This document shows positions 16,272 through 23,278 of a DNA stretch of 64,000 nucleotides, in pieces. Under the pieces are notes generated by a model. The model had not been told where the DNA came from, did no database searches, and saw only the letters and a list, made by a program, of their open reading frames with translations. The DNA comes from an uncultured Clostridia bacterium (GTDB lineage Bacteria > Bacillota > Clostridia > Christensenellales > Borkfalkiaceae), in NCBI GenBank assembly GCA_947589285.1, contig CANPZV010000003.1, positions 1 through 64,000 on the forward strand, in the 5' to 3' direction. The first letter of the stretch is position 1. Each line of letters begins with the position of its first letter. A program made the position numbers and the translations under genes.

Positions 16272-17978
16272 ATGTCGTTTTGCACTTATTCAGGCGAGAT
16301 CACCGCCAACATGTTTACAAGTGTGGAGAACCGCTTCATCACAAAATACCTGCCGCAGGCCGACGGCGACGCCGTGCGCGTCTACCTCTATGGGCTGTAT
16401 CTGTGCCAATGTGCGCAGGATTTTGATGCGGAGAGCGCGTCAAAGCTCCTTCGGATCCCCATGGACAGGCTCCGCGAGATCTTCGCCTTTTGGGAGGAGT
16501 GCGACCTCGTGCAGATCCTCTCCAAGGATCCCCTCTTCGTGCAGTATCTCCCCGTCAGCAACGCCGTCGGCAAGCCCAAGGCCATCCGCCCCGAAAAGTA
16601 CGCCGATTTCAACCGCGCCTTCTACAAGATCTTGCAAAAGGCGGGCAAGGACTTCAAGCCCTACGAGATGCAGCGCATCTTTGAATTTCTCGAAAACCAG
16701 CCGATGGAACAGCAGGCCTTCCTCCTCGTCGCGGAGTACTGTGCGCGGAAGAACGGGAACGCCCTCTCCTGCAACCACATCCTCAACAAGGCAAAGAACC
16801 TCTGCACCGAGCAGATCTTTACATACGAACAGGCAGAGAATTACTTTTCCGACTACAACGTCCACGAGAAGGACCTTTTACACATCTTCACCCTCCTCGG
16901 CGTCTACAAAAAGCCGCGGGACGAGGACTATGCCCTCCTCGAAAAGTGGCTCTCCCGCGGGGCGGAAATGAAGGCCGTCTTTGCGGCCGCGGAATACCTC
17001 AAAAAGGGCACGCTTCAGACCCTCGACGCCGTTATGGGCGAACTCTTCGAGAAGGAGGCCTTGACCGAGGAGGCGGCGAAGGAATACCTCGCCCGCAGGG
17101 CAGAGGTCACCGACGTCGTATACAAAGTCGCCCGCAAGCTCGGCGTCAAAGTCCAGAATCCCCGCCCCTATGCCGACGAATACTGCGAAAAGTGGCTGGA
17201 ACGAGGCTACGACGGGGAGAGCCTTCTCCCCCTCGCCTCCGTCTGCATGCGCATGGGGTACGGTTTTGCCGAAATGGACGCCGTGCTTGACGCGCTCTAC
17301 CGCGACGGGATCGTGGAGGAACAGGGCGTAAAGGCCTATTGCGCCGCCCGCGACAGGGAGATGAAACTCCTCCAGCGCATCCAGGGCGAATGCGGCGTCA
17401 TCAAAAAGACGCAATCCGCGCTCGACATGATCGAGGCGTGGCGGGGGTGGAATTTCTCCGACGAGATGATCGTCGAGGCGGCAAAGCGGAGCGCGAGCGC
17501 GTCCCATCCCCTCTCCTACATGAACAAACTCCTCTCCGAATGGAAGAGGGCGGGTGCTTTCGCCCCCTCCGAGATCCCCGAGCGCGCAGCGACGCCTGCG
17601 GCGACGTACAAGAGCGAGGCCGCGATCGCGGCGGACAAGCGGACGGAGCGGGAGCAGTTCTATGCGGCGCGGCGGCAGAGAGCCATCTCCCTCGCGGAGG
17701 AGGCGAGAAAACGCGCCGAGGCGAACGCGGAATACAAGGAGGCGGACGCGGCCTGCCGCAAGGGAGAGATCGACCTCGCCCGCGCGGAGATCTACGCCCC
17801 CCGGCAGGCGCAGGGCTTGGGGGAAGCCCTCAGGCTGGCGCAAAAGAGAAGGGCGGACGCCCTTGCCCGCCTCGGCCTCACAGACGCCGACCTCACCCCG
17901 AAGTTTGTCTGCCCGAAGTGTTCGGACACGGGCTTCCTCCCCGACGGAAGGGCTTGCGATTGCTACCAAATCAAATAG
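16272..17978 (+). CDS. DnaD-domain primosome protein with DnaC-like N-terminal tail but no ATPase
   Basis: A 568-residue protein. The N-terminal winged-helix part (about 1-110) and following helical modules resemble DnaD/DnaB replication-initiation proteins (FAFWEECDLVQIL; a second module around 340-420 with WRGWNFSDEMI). From about residue 450 it changes to the helical N-terminal region and cysteine cluster typical of Firmicute DnaC/DnaI helicase loaders: C547-X2-C550 and C562-X-C564 in a CPKCSDTGF context. The protein stops just where the loader AAA+ domain should start, and no ATPase gene follows. The ATG at 16272 has AGAGGAAGAG before it. Confidence 0.75.
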   Translation: MSFCTYSGEITANMFTSVENRFITKYLPQADGDAVRVYLYGLYLCQCAQDFDAESASKLLRIPMDRLREIFAFWEECDLVQILSKDPLFVQYLPVSNAVGKPKAIRPEKYADFNRAFYKILQKAGKDFKPYEMQRIFEFLENQPMEQQAFLLVAEYCARKNGNALSCNHILNKAKNLCTEQIFTYEQAENYFSDYNVHEKDLLHIFTLLGVYKKPRDEDYALLEKWLSRGAEMKAVFAAAEYLKKGTLQTLDAVMGELFEKEALTEEAAKEYLARRAEVTDVVYKVARKLGVKVQNPRPYADEYCEKWLERGYDGESLLPLASVCMRMGYGFAEMDAVLDALYRDGIVEEQGVKAYCAARDREMKLLQRIQGECGVIKKTQSALDMIEAWRGWNFSDEMIVEAAKRSASASHPLSYMNKLLSEWKRAGAFAPSEIPERAATPAATYKSEAAIAADKRTEREQFYAARRQRAISLAEEARKRAEANAEYKEADAACRKGEIDLARAEIYAPRQAQGLGEALRLAQKRRADALARLGLTDADLTPKFVCPKCSDTGFLPDGRACDCYQIK

Positions 17979-18035
17979 TATGTCTGGCATACTTCTCAAA
18001 AATCGTTGGTTAAAATAGTATTATGTCTGACATAA
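17977..18035. promoter_or_regulatory. Two copies of a TATGTCTGRCATA palindrome
   Basis: AGTATG-TCTGG-CATACT at 17977-17993 and the perfect palindrome TTATGTCTGACATAA at 18021-18035 share TATGTCTG(G/A)CATA. The first overlaps the stop codon of the DnaD-like gene; the second lies 22 bases before the terminator hairpin. They look like operator half-site pairs, but lie between two convergent gene ends. Confidence 0.4.
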
Positions 18036-18057
18036 ATCGGTAAAATCAAAAAGATAT

Positions 18058-18090
18058 CGGCCTGAAATGTTGCTTTCAGGCCGATTTTTT
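18058..18090 (+). terminator. Intrinsic terminator after the DnaD-like gene
   Basis: A 10-bp stem CGGCCTGAAA / TTTCAGGCCG with a 6-base loop, followed by ATTTTTTG. The T-run is on the plus strand; the opposite side has only a weak A-rich run, so it may also stop the convergent ylmC-like gene less efficiently. Confidence 0.9.
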
Positions 18091-18091
18091 G

Positions 18092-18433
18092 TTACTCGTA
18101 TTCTCCGTAGTCCCTTCTGTCGCCGTAGCGCGGCGGCATGGGTGGAGGCGGGGGCGGAGGCGGCGGCGCGTCCCATCTCCCCCTCTTCTTTTCCGATTTG
18201 GGGGGTGCCTTGATGTCCACGAGAACGACGTCCACGCCGACCTTTTTGACGCACTTGAGATCGATGAAGAGGTCTGCCCTTCCCCAGCGAAAACCCTTTC
18301 CGCCGGGGACGACGATCCCCTGCACTCTCCCCTCGGGAAAGCTGATCACGATGTCGCAAACTTTCCCGAGCTGCTTGCCGTCAGAGAGGTTCACCGTCTC
18401 CATTTTTTTCAATTCCGAAAAACCGATGTCCAC
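18092..18433 (-). CDS. YlmC/YmxH family sporulation protein (PRC-barrel) with polyproline tail
   Basis: A 113-residue protein. Residues 1-80 match the YlmC/YmxH small PRC-barrel family of sporulating Firmicutes (FSELKKMETVNLSDGKQLGKVCDIVI). The C-terminus adds a run of nine prolines and an Arg/Tyr/Asp-rich tail. The start is a GTG at 18433: the next Met would remove the conserved first strand. No Shine-Dalgarno sequence precedes it. A CATACAAT box sits only five bases upstream, suggesting a leaderless message from a SigE-type promoter. Confidence 0.75.
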   Translation of the reverse strand: MDIGFSELKKMETVNLSDGKQLGKVCDIVISFPEGRVQGIVVPGGKGFRWGRADLFIDLKCVKKVGVDVVLVDIKAPPKSEKKRGRWDAPPPPPPPPPMPPRYGDRRDYGEYE

Positions 18434-18438
18434 GCTTT

Positions 18439-18446
18439 ATTGTATG
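18439..18446 (-). promoter_or_regulatory. SigE-like -10 element upstream of ylmC-like gene
   Basis: On the minus strand CATACAAT matches the sporulation SigE -10 consensus (CATACAmT). A looser -35 candidate TCAATTT lies about 14 bases upstream. It is five bases from the GTG start, so a transcript would begin at or next to the initiation codon. Confidence 0.4.
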
Positions 18447-18450
18447 CGCC

Positions 18451-18468
18451 TTTTGCCGAAAATTGACA
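18451..18468 (+). promoter_or_regulatory. Extended Spo0A box followed by TTGACA
   Basis: TTTTGCCGAAAA at 18451-18462 contains a full 0A box (TGNCGAA) with the A/T flanks preferred by Spo0A, and is followed at once by TTGACA. I see no matching -10 at 16-18 bases, so the promoter call is weak. The site lies between the divergent ylmC-like gene and the SipW-TasA fusion. Confidence 0.4.
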
Positions 18469-18552
18469 TTCCCTGCGAAATGCCCTCTCACCTTCGGGCA
18501 GGTAACGCATATATTGTATTGGGGGGACTTTCGCGAAAGAGGAACATTCACA

Positions 18553-19794
18553 ATGGGAAAAACAAAAGAAGGGCGTTCAAAGATCCCAAAGATCCTTCTG
18601 ATCGTCACTGCCGCCCTCCTCTTCGTCTGTGCGGCGGCCGCAGTGCTTTGGGGCTGCCTCGGGCTGTTCGGCTACGGCGTTCGGATCGTCATGTCCTCGT
18701 CGATGGAGAGCGGGACAAACGTCTCCGACGGCGGACGTATACGGGAGATCCGCAGGGGGAGCCTCATCGTCATGGAGCTTCTTCCGAGCGATGAGACCGC
18801 GCGGGAGGCCTTTTATTCGCAGATCCGCACGGGCGACGTTCTGACCTTTGAGTACAAGATCGCGGGCAAGAACGTTGAGGTCACGCACAGGGTGAAGGAG
18901 ATCGGCCGAAGCGGGGAGGGGTACCTCTTCGTCATGCAAGGCGACAACGGGCAACTCGCGGGGACGCAGACGATCGACACGGCCGCAGGCGGGGACCGCA
19001 TCGTCGGCAAGGTCGTCTATTGCAGTTTCGCGCTCGGCGTCCTCGTCTGTATTCTGCGCGATCCCCTCTTTCTCATCGGCATATGCGCCGTCTTTCTGTG
19101 CGCGGCGGCGTTCAAAAGGCGTCAAAAGAGGCCGCCAAAGGCGCGAAAGTCCCTCCGCGGTGGAGGGAAAATGAAAAAAAGGATAGTTGCAGTTCTTCTC
19201 GTGCTTGTCATCTGCTGTTTTGCGTTCACCGTCGGCGCAACGTACGCCCTGCTTGACGAGATGATCCCCATGCGGAGCCACCTCACCGCGGGTTCGCTCA
19301 AAGTGACCCTCGTGCGGCAGAGGCTCACCACAGTCAACATCGATGACAGCGGGGTCCTGAAAAGCATTGTGGACGAGGCAGACAAGGATTTTACCGCAGA
19401 CACGCAGGAGAATATTTTCGGGCTTGCAGATGGGATGACCGTCGTCCCCGGCAGCAGTTTTACCGCAGAAATGAACATCAAAAACGACGGCGACGTGGCG
19501 TTTTTTTACTATGTTGAAGTGTATTTCAACGCGATCGTGAGCGATACGACCTTTGCGTCGATGCTCAAACTCACGGCGGAATCGGAAAAGAACGTCAGAC
19601 AGGAGACGCTCATCAGGGACGGGCTGACATTGGGCGACGACGGGACGGGACTTGGCACGGTCGAAGCGGGCGGCGAAGAGAACTTTACCGTCAGGCTCGA
19701 ATTTCTCAGCGATGAAAACAACAACAAAGCGGAAGGAAAGTTCGTCCTGTTCGACCTCCGCGTCCATGCCGTCCAGATGATCGGTACGGAATAG
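18553..19794 (+). CDS. SipW-type signal peptidase fused to a TasA/camelysin-like secreted protein
   Basis: One 413-residue frame holding two normally separate proteins. Residues 1-206: N-terminal helix (about 12-35), ER-type signal peptidase core with Ser50 (SSSMESG) and His112 (VTHRV), a GDN motif and a second membrane segment (about 163-190), as in SipW. Residues 207-413: a new start with Lys-rich signal region, hydrophobic stretch, GATYALLDE and a beta-rich body (PGSSFTAEMNIKNDGDVAFFYYVEVYFN) typical of TasA/CalY fibre proteins that SipW processes. An in-frame ATG at 19171 is preceded by GGAGGG, so the second half may also be made alone. Confidence 0.8.
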   Translation: MGKTKEGRSKIPKILLIVTAALLFVCAAAAVLWGCLGLFGYGVRIVMSSSMESGTNVSDGGRIREIRRGSLIVMELLPSDETAREAFYSQIRTGDVLTFEYKIAGKNVEVTHRVKEIGRSGEGYLFVMQGDNGQLAGTQTIDTAAGGDRIVGKVVYCSFALGVLVCILRDPLFLIGICAVFLCAAAFKRRQKRPPKARKSLRGGGKMKKRIVAVLLVLVICCFAFTVGATYALLDEMIPMRSHLTAGSLKVTLVRQRLTTVNIDDSGVLKSIVDEADKDFTADTQENIFGLADGMTVVPGSSFTAEMNIKNDGDVAFFYYVEVYFNAIVSDTTFASMLKLTAESEKNVRQETLIRDGLTLGDDGTGLGTVEAGGEENFTVRLEFLSDENNNKAEGKFVLFDLRVHAVQMIGTE

Positions 19795-19804
19795 AGTTTC
19801 CGCA

Positions 19805-19837
19805 GTGCGGCGGGGCCTCGCCCCGCCGTGCTTTTTT
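19805..19837 (+). terminator. Intrinsic terminator after the SipW-TasA fusion
   Basis: GC-rich stem around GCGGCGGGGC / GCCCCGCCG with a CTC loop, followed by TTTTTT. It starts 10 bases past the stop codon. Confidence 0.9.
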
Positions 19838-20383
19838 ATGGACTTCGTTCACGGGATTCTTCCCCTTCGGCAAGCTCAGGGTCAGAATGACGCGGGGTCC
19901 CCTCGCTGCCCCATGTTTCTGTGTCGCGTCATGTTGAGGCGAAGCCGAAACATCCCGAAGAACGAAGTCCGTACCTTCCTCTTCGGGATTCTTCGCTCCG
20001 CTCTGAATGACGCGGGAAGATGCAAACACCCCCTTCCCTACCCTCCCCCCTCAAGTATAAGGGGGGAGGCGCGGTTCCGCGCTTTCCCGCCTGCCCCCTT
20101 TTCAAGGGGGCGGGGTAGGGGTGGGGGTGCCTCGCTGCCCCTTTTAGGGGAAGTCCCGAGCTTGCGAGGGAAAGGGGTTTTGAAACCCCTCTGTCTCTTC
20201 GTGACATCTCCCCTAAGAGGTGCGACAAGGGGACTCCGTTCAGGGGATCCTTCGCTTCGCTCAGGATGAGCGGTTTTCGGCTCTCGCTCATTCTGAGGGT
20301 CCCCCCGAAGAATCCCCTTGGTCGATGCCCCCCCACCACCGCCTTCGGCGGAGCCTCCCCCCCAAGGGGTAGGCTTTTTATCA
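19838..20383. repeat. Mosaic intergenic repeat block
   Basis: About 550 bases without a gene, built from modules shared with the other intergenic blocks: ATTCTTCCCCTTCGGCAAGC with CAGGGTCAGAATGA; CCTCCCCCCTCAAGTATAAG; CTGCCCCCTTTTCAAGG; CCTCGCTGCCCCTTTTAGG; TTCTGAGGGT with CGAAGAATCC; CCGCCTTCGGCGGA. Many modules are short inverted repeats that could fold in RNA. No ORF here has credible coding character. Confidence 0.8.
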
Positions 20384-20438
20384 CAAAGAAAAGGCAACCC
20401 TGTGGGGTTGCCCTCTCTTTGGTGCGCCGTAAGGAACT
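20384..20438. repeat. 55-bp duplicate of tRNA-Arg 3' end plus its terminator
   Basis: This segment matches 20534-20588 with a single mismatch. It contains the last 19 bases of the tRNA-Arg gene (including CCA) and the downstream GGGCAACC / GGTTGCC terminator. The rest of a second tRNA is absent. The copies are 150 bases apart, as expected for an att-like duplication or a decayed tandem tRNA. Confidence 0.85.
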
Positions 20439-20455
20439 ACTTCGTCGCTTCGCTC

Positions 20456-20498
20456 CTCGTGCCGCCCTTCGACGCCATAAAGAACGTGCGGGCGGGGC
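20456..20498. repeat. 43-bp exact repeat, inverted copy at 43120-43162
   Basis: A 43-base block beginning CTCGTGCCGCCCTTCGACG and ending GTGCGGGCGGGGC recurs exactly, in inverted orientation, just upstream of spoVAE at 43120-43162. Here it lies between the two copies of the tRNA-Arg 3' end. Confidence 0.85.
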
Positions 20499-20534
20499 GA
20501 ATCCCGAAGGGATCCTCGCCCTTCGCAACACACC

Positions 20535-20562
20535 AAAGAAAAGGCAACCTTGTGGGGTTGCC
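20535..20562 (-). terminator. Intrinsic terminator of tRNA-Arg
   Basis: On the minus strand, stem GGCAACC / GGTTGCC with a 6-base loop is followed by TTTTCTTT directly after the tRNA 3' end. The same hairpin is present in the upstream duplicate. Confidence 0.8.
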
Positions 20563-20569
20563 CTCTCTT

Positions 20570-20646
20570 TGGTGCGCCGTAAGGAACTCGAATCCCTAGC
20601 CTTTGGTTCCGTAGACCAACGCTCTATCCAATTGAGCTAACGGCGC
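20570..20646 (-). tRNA. tRNA-Arg (anticodon ACG)
   Basis: A 77-base tRNA on the minus strand. Acceptor stem GCGCCGT / ACGGCGC, D-arm TAGCTCAATTGGATAGAGC, anticodon loop CTACGGA (ACG, read with A34 normally modified to inosine), T-arm GGGATTCGAGTTCC, discriminator A and encoded CCA. It is transcribed away from spoIIGA. Confidence 0.96.
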
Positions 20647-20782
20647 GTATCTTCAATTACCCGACTATTATATCCCTATCCATGCGATTTGTCAACGATT
20701 TTTGCGGCTCCTTCAAAGATTTTTTCGCCGCTTTCGTGAAAGCACATTGCGTCCTTTCCCTCGATGATCCCAATCGCCCTTT

Positions 20783-20837
20783 TTCGGCGTTTTTCGACAA
20801 AATCAGACCTTTTTCTGCCCTCTGCGCCCTTTATAAT
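20783..20837 (+). promoter_or_regulatory. spoIIGA promoter with tandem Spo0A boxes
   Basis: TTCGGCG (20783-20789, one mismatch) and TTCGACA (20793-20799, perfect) are 0A boxes spaced exactly 10 bases apart; a further near match, TTCGCCG, lies at 20724. A TATAAT (20832-20837) lies 33 bases downstream with no good -35, as in the B. subtilis spoIIG promoter, which is SigA-dependent and activated by phosphorylated Spo0A. The spoIIGA start follows 18 bases after the -10. Confidence 0.7.
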
Positions 20838-20855
20838 GAGCCTACGGAGCGGCAA

Positions 20856-21692
20856 ATGGAAGTCTATGTGGAATATGCCTTTGCGGAAAATTTCATCCTC
20901 GACCTTCTCCTTATATTCCTCTCCGTAAAGTGTGCGCGGGCGGAGAGCGGCGCGTTCCGTCTCCCCCTCTCCGCGGCGGTGGGTGCAGCCGAAGCCGTCG
21001 CCTTTCCCCTCCTCCCCCTGCCCGTCTGGGCGGCCTATCTCGTCAAGTTCTTCGGCGGAGCCATTCTCCCCGTCCTTGCCGTGAAAAAGGGGACAAAAAA
21101 GACGTATTTCGTGGCCCTTGTCTCCTTTTTCGGCCTGACCTTCGCCCTCGGGGGGCTGCTGACGGCCGCCTATTCTTTCTTCAACGCGCCCTATGCGGAG
21201 GGGAACGGGTATCTCGTGGAGGCGGCTCCCGTCGGGCTTGTCTTGGGGCTTGCGGGGCTGTTCGGCGTCGCGGTGTTCTACCTCTCCCGCAGTCTCTACC
21301 GATACAGAAAACTCAAACGGTGTCTCTTTGCGGCGGAGCTGAGCAGCGGCGGCAGGACGGTGCATTGCAAGGCCTTGGCGGACACGGGGAACTGTCTCTC
21401 CTTCCGCGGCCGCCCCGTGAACGTCATCGCCCCGACGGCCGCCCTCGCCCTCTTCCGCGAAGAAAGATCTCCCCTCGGCAGGATCGCCCTCTCGACCGTG
21501 AGCGGGACGCGGGAAGCTCCCGTCTTTGCCTGCCGCCTCAAACTCGGCGACGCCCTCTTTGAGGAAGCCCTCTTTGCCGTGGGCGACGTCCTTTCCAAGG
21601 AATATCAGATCGTCCTGCATACATCCTATCTGGAGGAAAACCATGAAGCTCCTGAAAGCTCTGCAAAACTTGTTGCGGAAGATAAAAGGTGA
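20856..21692 (+). CDS. spoIIGA: Sigma-E processing peptidase SpoIIGA
   Basis: A 278-residue membrane aspartic protease that removes the pro-peptide of SigE in the mother cell once signalled by SpoIIR. The N-terminal half has about five hydrophobic segments (residues 8-150). The C-terminal domain carries D176-T-G178 in [10 protein letters not shown], the single catalytic motif of this family, followed by the RPVNVI segment. The ATG at 20856 (CGGAG upstream) gives the usual length. Its last 50 bases overlap sigE, the canonical spoIIG arrangement. Confidence 0.94.
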   Translation: MEVYVEYAFAENFILDLLLIFLSVKCARAESGAFRLPLSAAVGAAEAVAFPLLPLPVWAAYLVKFFGGAILPVLAVKKGTKKTYFVALVSFFGLTFALGGLLTAAYSFFNAPYAEGNGYLVEAAPVGLVLGLAGLFGVAVFYLSRSLYRYRKLKRCLFAAELSSGGRTVHCKALADTGNCLSFRGRPVNVIAPTAALALFREERSPLGRIALSTVSGTREAPVFACRLKLGDALFEEALFAVGDVLSKEYQIVLHTSYLEENHEAPESSAKLVAEDKR

Positions 21693-22350
21693 GAACGTCG
21701 TCCACTATCTGTGCGGGAGCGAGGCACTGCCCCTCCCCCTCTCGCAGGAGGAGGAGAGCGAAATGCTCGCAAAGCTCGAGAGCGGAACGGACGCCGAGCA
21801 GGTCCGCGCAAGTCTCATCGAACACAACCTGCGCCTCGTCGTATACATCTCCCGCAAGTTCGAAAACACGGGCGTGGAGGCCGACGACCTCATCTCTATC
21901 GGGACGATCGGTCTCATCAAGGCCATCAACTCCTTCCGCACGGACAAGAACATCAAACTCGCGACGTATGCCTCGCGCTGTATCGAGAACGAGATCCTGA
22001 TGTATCTGCGCCGCACGGTGAAACTAAAGAGCGAGATCTCCTTCGACGAACCCCTCAACACCGATTTCGAGGGGAATGAACTGCTCCTCTCCGACGTCCT
22101 CGGCACGGACAGCGACACCGTTTACGGGGGCGTGGAGTCGAGCGTCGAGAAGGAACTCCTCAAAGAGGCCCTGATGAAGCTCCCCGACAGGGAGAGGAAG
22201 ATCATGTACATGCGGTTCGGCCTCGGCGGGCAGGAGGAGATGACGCAGAAGGACGTGGCCGACGCGCTCGGCATCTCGCAGAGCTACATCTCCCGCCTCG
22301 AAAAGAAGATCATCGAGCGGCTGAAAAAGGAGATCTCCAAACTCGTATAA
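21643..22350 (+). CDS. sigE: Sporulation sigma factor SigE precursor
   Basis: A 235-residue sigma-70 family factor controlling early mother-cell genes. The first about 22 residues form the basic, amphipathic pro-peptide removed by SpoIIGA; the conserved [15 protein letters not shown] context marks the cleavage region. Region 2 ([33 protein letters not shown]) and region 4 ([21 protein letters not shown]) follow. TGGAGG lies 6 bases before the ATG, inside spoIIGA. The sigG gene follows after a 74-base gap. Confidence 0.95.
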   Translation: MKLLKALQNLLRKIKGENVVHYLCGSEALPLPLSQEEESEMLAKLESGTDAEQVRASLIEHNLRLVVYISRKFENTGVEADDLISIGTIGLIKAINSFRTDKNIKLATYASRCIENEILMYLRRTVKLKSEISFDEPLNTDFEGNELLLSDVLGTDSDTVYGGVESSVEKELLKEALMKLPDRERKIMYMRFGLGGQEEMTQKDVADALGISQSYISRLEKKIIERLKKEISKLV

Positions 22351-22424
22351 TTTTTTCGGGAAATACAGATACTTTTGTCTCCGAACGGTCTACATAGGGA
22401 CTGAGGTCCTTACGGAGGTGAAAG

Positions 22425-23198
22425 ATGTTAAGTAAAGTCGTGATCTGCGGCGTCGATACGACGGGTCTGCCCAAGCTCTCCGCAAAGGAGATGAGCGAGC
22501 TGATGATCCAGCTCAAGGCGGGCGACGAGGCCGCGCGGGAGAAGTTCATCATCGGGAATATGCGCCTTGTCCTCTCCCTCGTCAAACGGTTCTGGGCGAA
22601 GAATGCCAACGCCGACGACGTGTTTCAGGCGGGCTGCGTGGGGCTGATCAAGGCCATCGACAACTTCAATTTGGATTTCAACGTGAAGTTCTCCACCTAC
22701 GCCGTCCCCATGATCCTCGGCGAGATCAAGCGGTACCTGCGGGACGGGAATTCTCTCCGCGTCTCCCGCTCCATCCGTGATACGGCCTACCGCATCCTCA
22801 AAGTCAGGGAGAGCATCGAGGAGCGGGACGAGGAGGCCACGATCGAGAAGATCGCCGCCGAAATGCAGGTGAAGGAGAGTGAGGTCGTCTACGCGCTCGA
22901 CGCCATCTCCGATCCCGTCTCCCTCTATGAGCCGATCTACAACAAGTCGGGCGACACGCTCGAGCTTTTGGACCAGCTCTATGACGAGACGCAGAGCGAC
23001 GAGATCTGGACGGAGCATGTCGCCCTGCGCGAGGCCATCAACCGCCTGACAGACAGGGAGAAAAAGATCCTCATGCTCCGCTACTACGAGGGCAAGACGC
23101 AGACGGAGATCTCTGCGGAGGTCGGTATCTCGCAGGCGCAGGTCTCCCGCCTCGAAAAGAACGCCCTCGCGTCGGTCAGGAAGGAGATCTCGCTGTAA
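22425..23198 (+). CDS. sigG: Sporulation sigma factor SigG
   Basis: A 257-residue late forespore sigma factor. The family-specific N-terminus (SKVVICGVDTTGLPKLS) precedes region 2 (NMRLVLSLVKRFWAKNANADDVFQAGCVGLIKAIDNF), region 3 and region 4 (QTEISAEVGISQAQVSRLEKNA). A strong site ACGGAGGTGAAAG precedes the ATG. Order spoIIGA-sigE-sigG is the standard Firmicute cluster. I could not identify a convincing SigF or SigG promoter in the 74-base gap, so read-through from spoIIGA is possible. Confidence 0.95.
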   Translation: MLSKVVICGVDTTGLPKLSAKEMSELMIQLKAGDEAAREKFIIGNMRLVLSLVKRFWAKNANADDVFQAGCVGLIKAIDNFNLDFNVKFSTYAVPMILGEIKRYLRDGNSLRVSRSIRDTAYRILKVRESIEERDEEATIEKIAAEMQVKESEVVYALDAISDPVSLYEPIYNKSGDTLELLDQLYDETQSDEIWTEHVALREAINRLTDREKKILMLRYYEGKTQTEISAEVGISQAQVSRLEKNALASVRKEISL

Positions 23199-23225
23199 AG
23201 CAAACGCAGTTCGGCAAATATCAAG

Positions 23226-23263
23226 TGCGCCCGCGGACAATCTGTCCGCGGGCGCAGATTTTA
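23226..23263 (+). terminator. Intrinsic terminator after sigG
   Basis: A perfect 14-bp stem TGCGCCCGCGGACA / TGTCCGCGGGCGCA with a 3-base loop, followed by GATTTTAT. Nearly the same hairpin recurs at 24686-24715 after the HxlR gene. Confidence 0.85.
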
Positions 23264-23278
23264 TATCGGCTCACAAAG

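Noticed and set aside
20266-20640. Small protein-like frames across the repeat block and tRNA-Arg
   Set aside because: They translate terminator and tRNA sequence and the 43-bp repeat; no start signal or family resemblance.
23210-23216. Single TTCGGCA 0A box after sigG
   Set aside because: A lone seven-base match is expected by chance about every 2 kb and lies in a terminator region.
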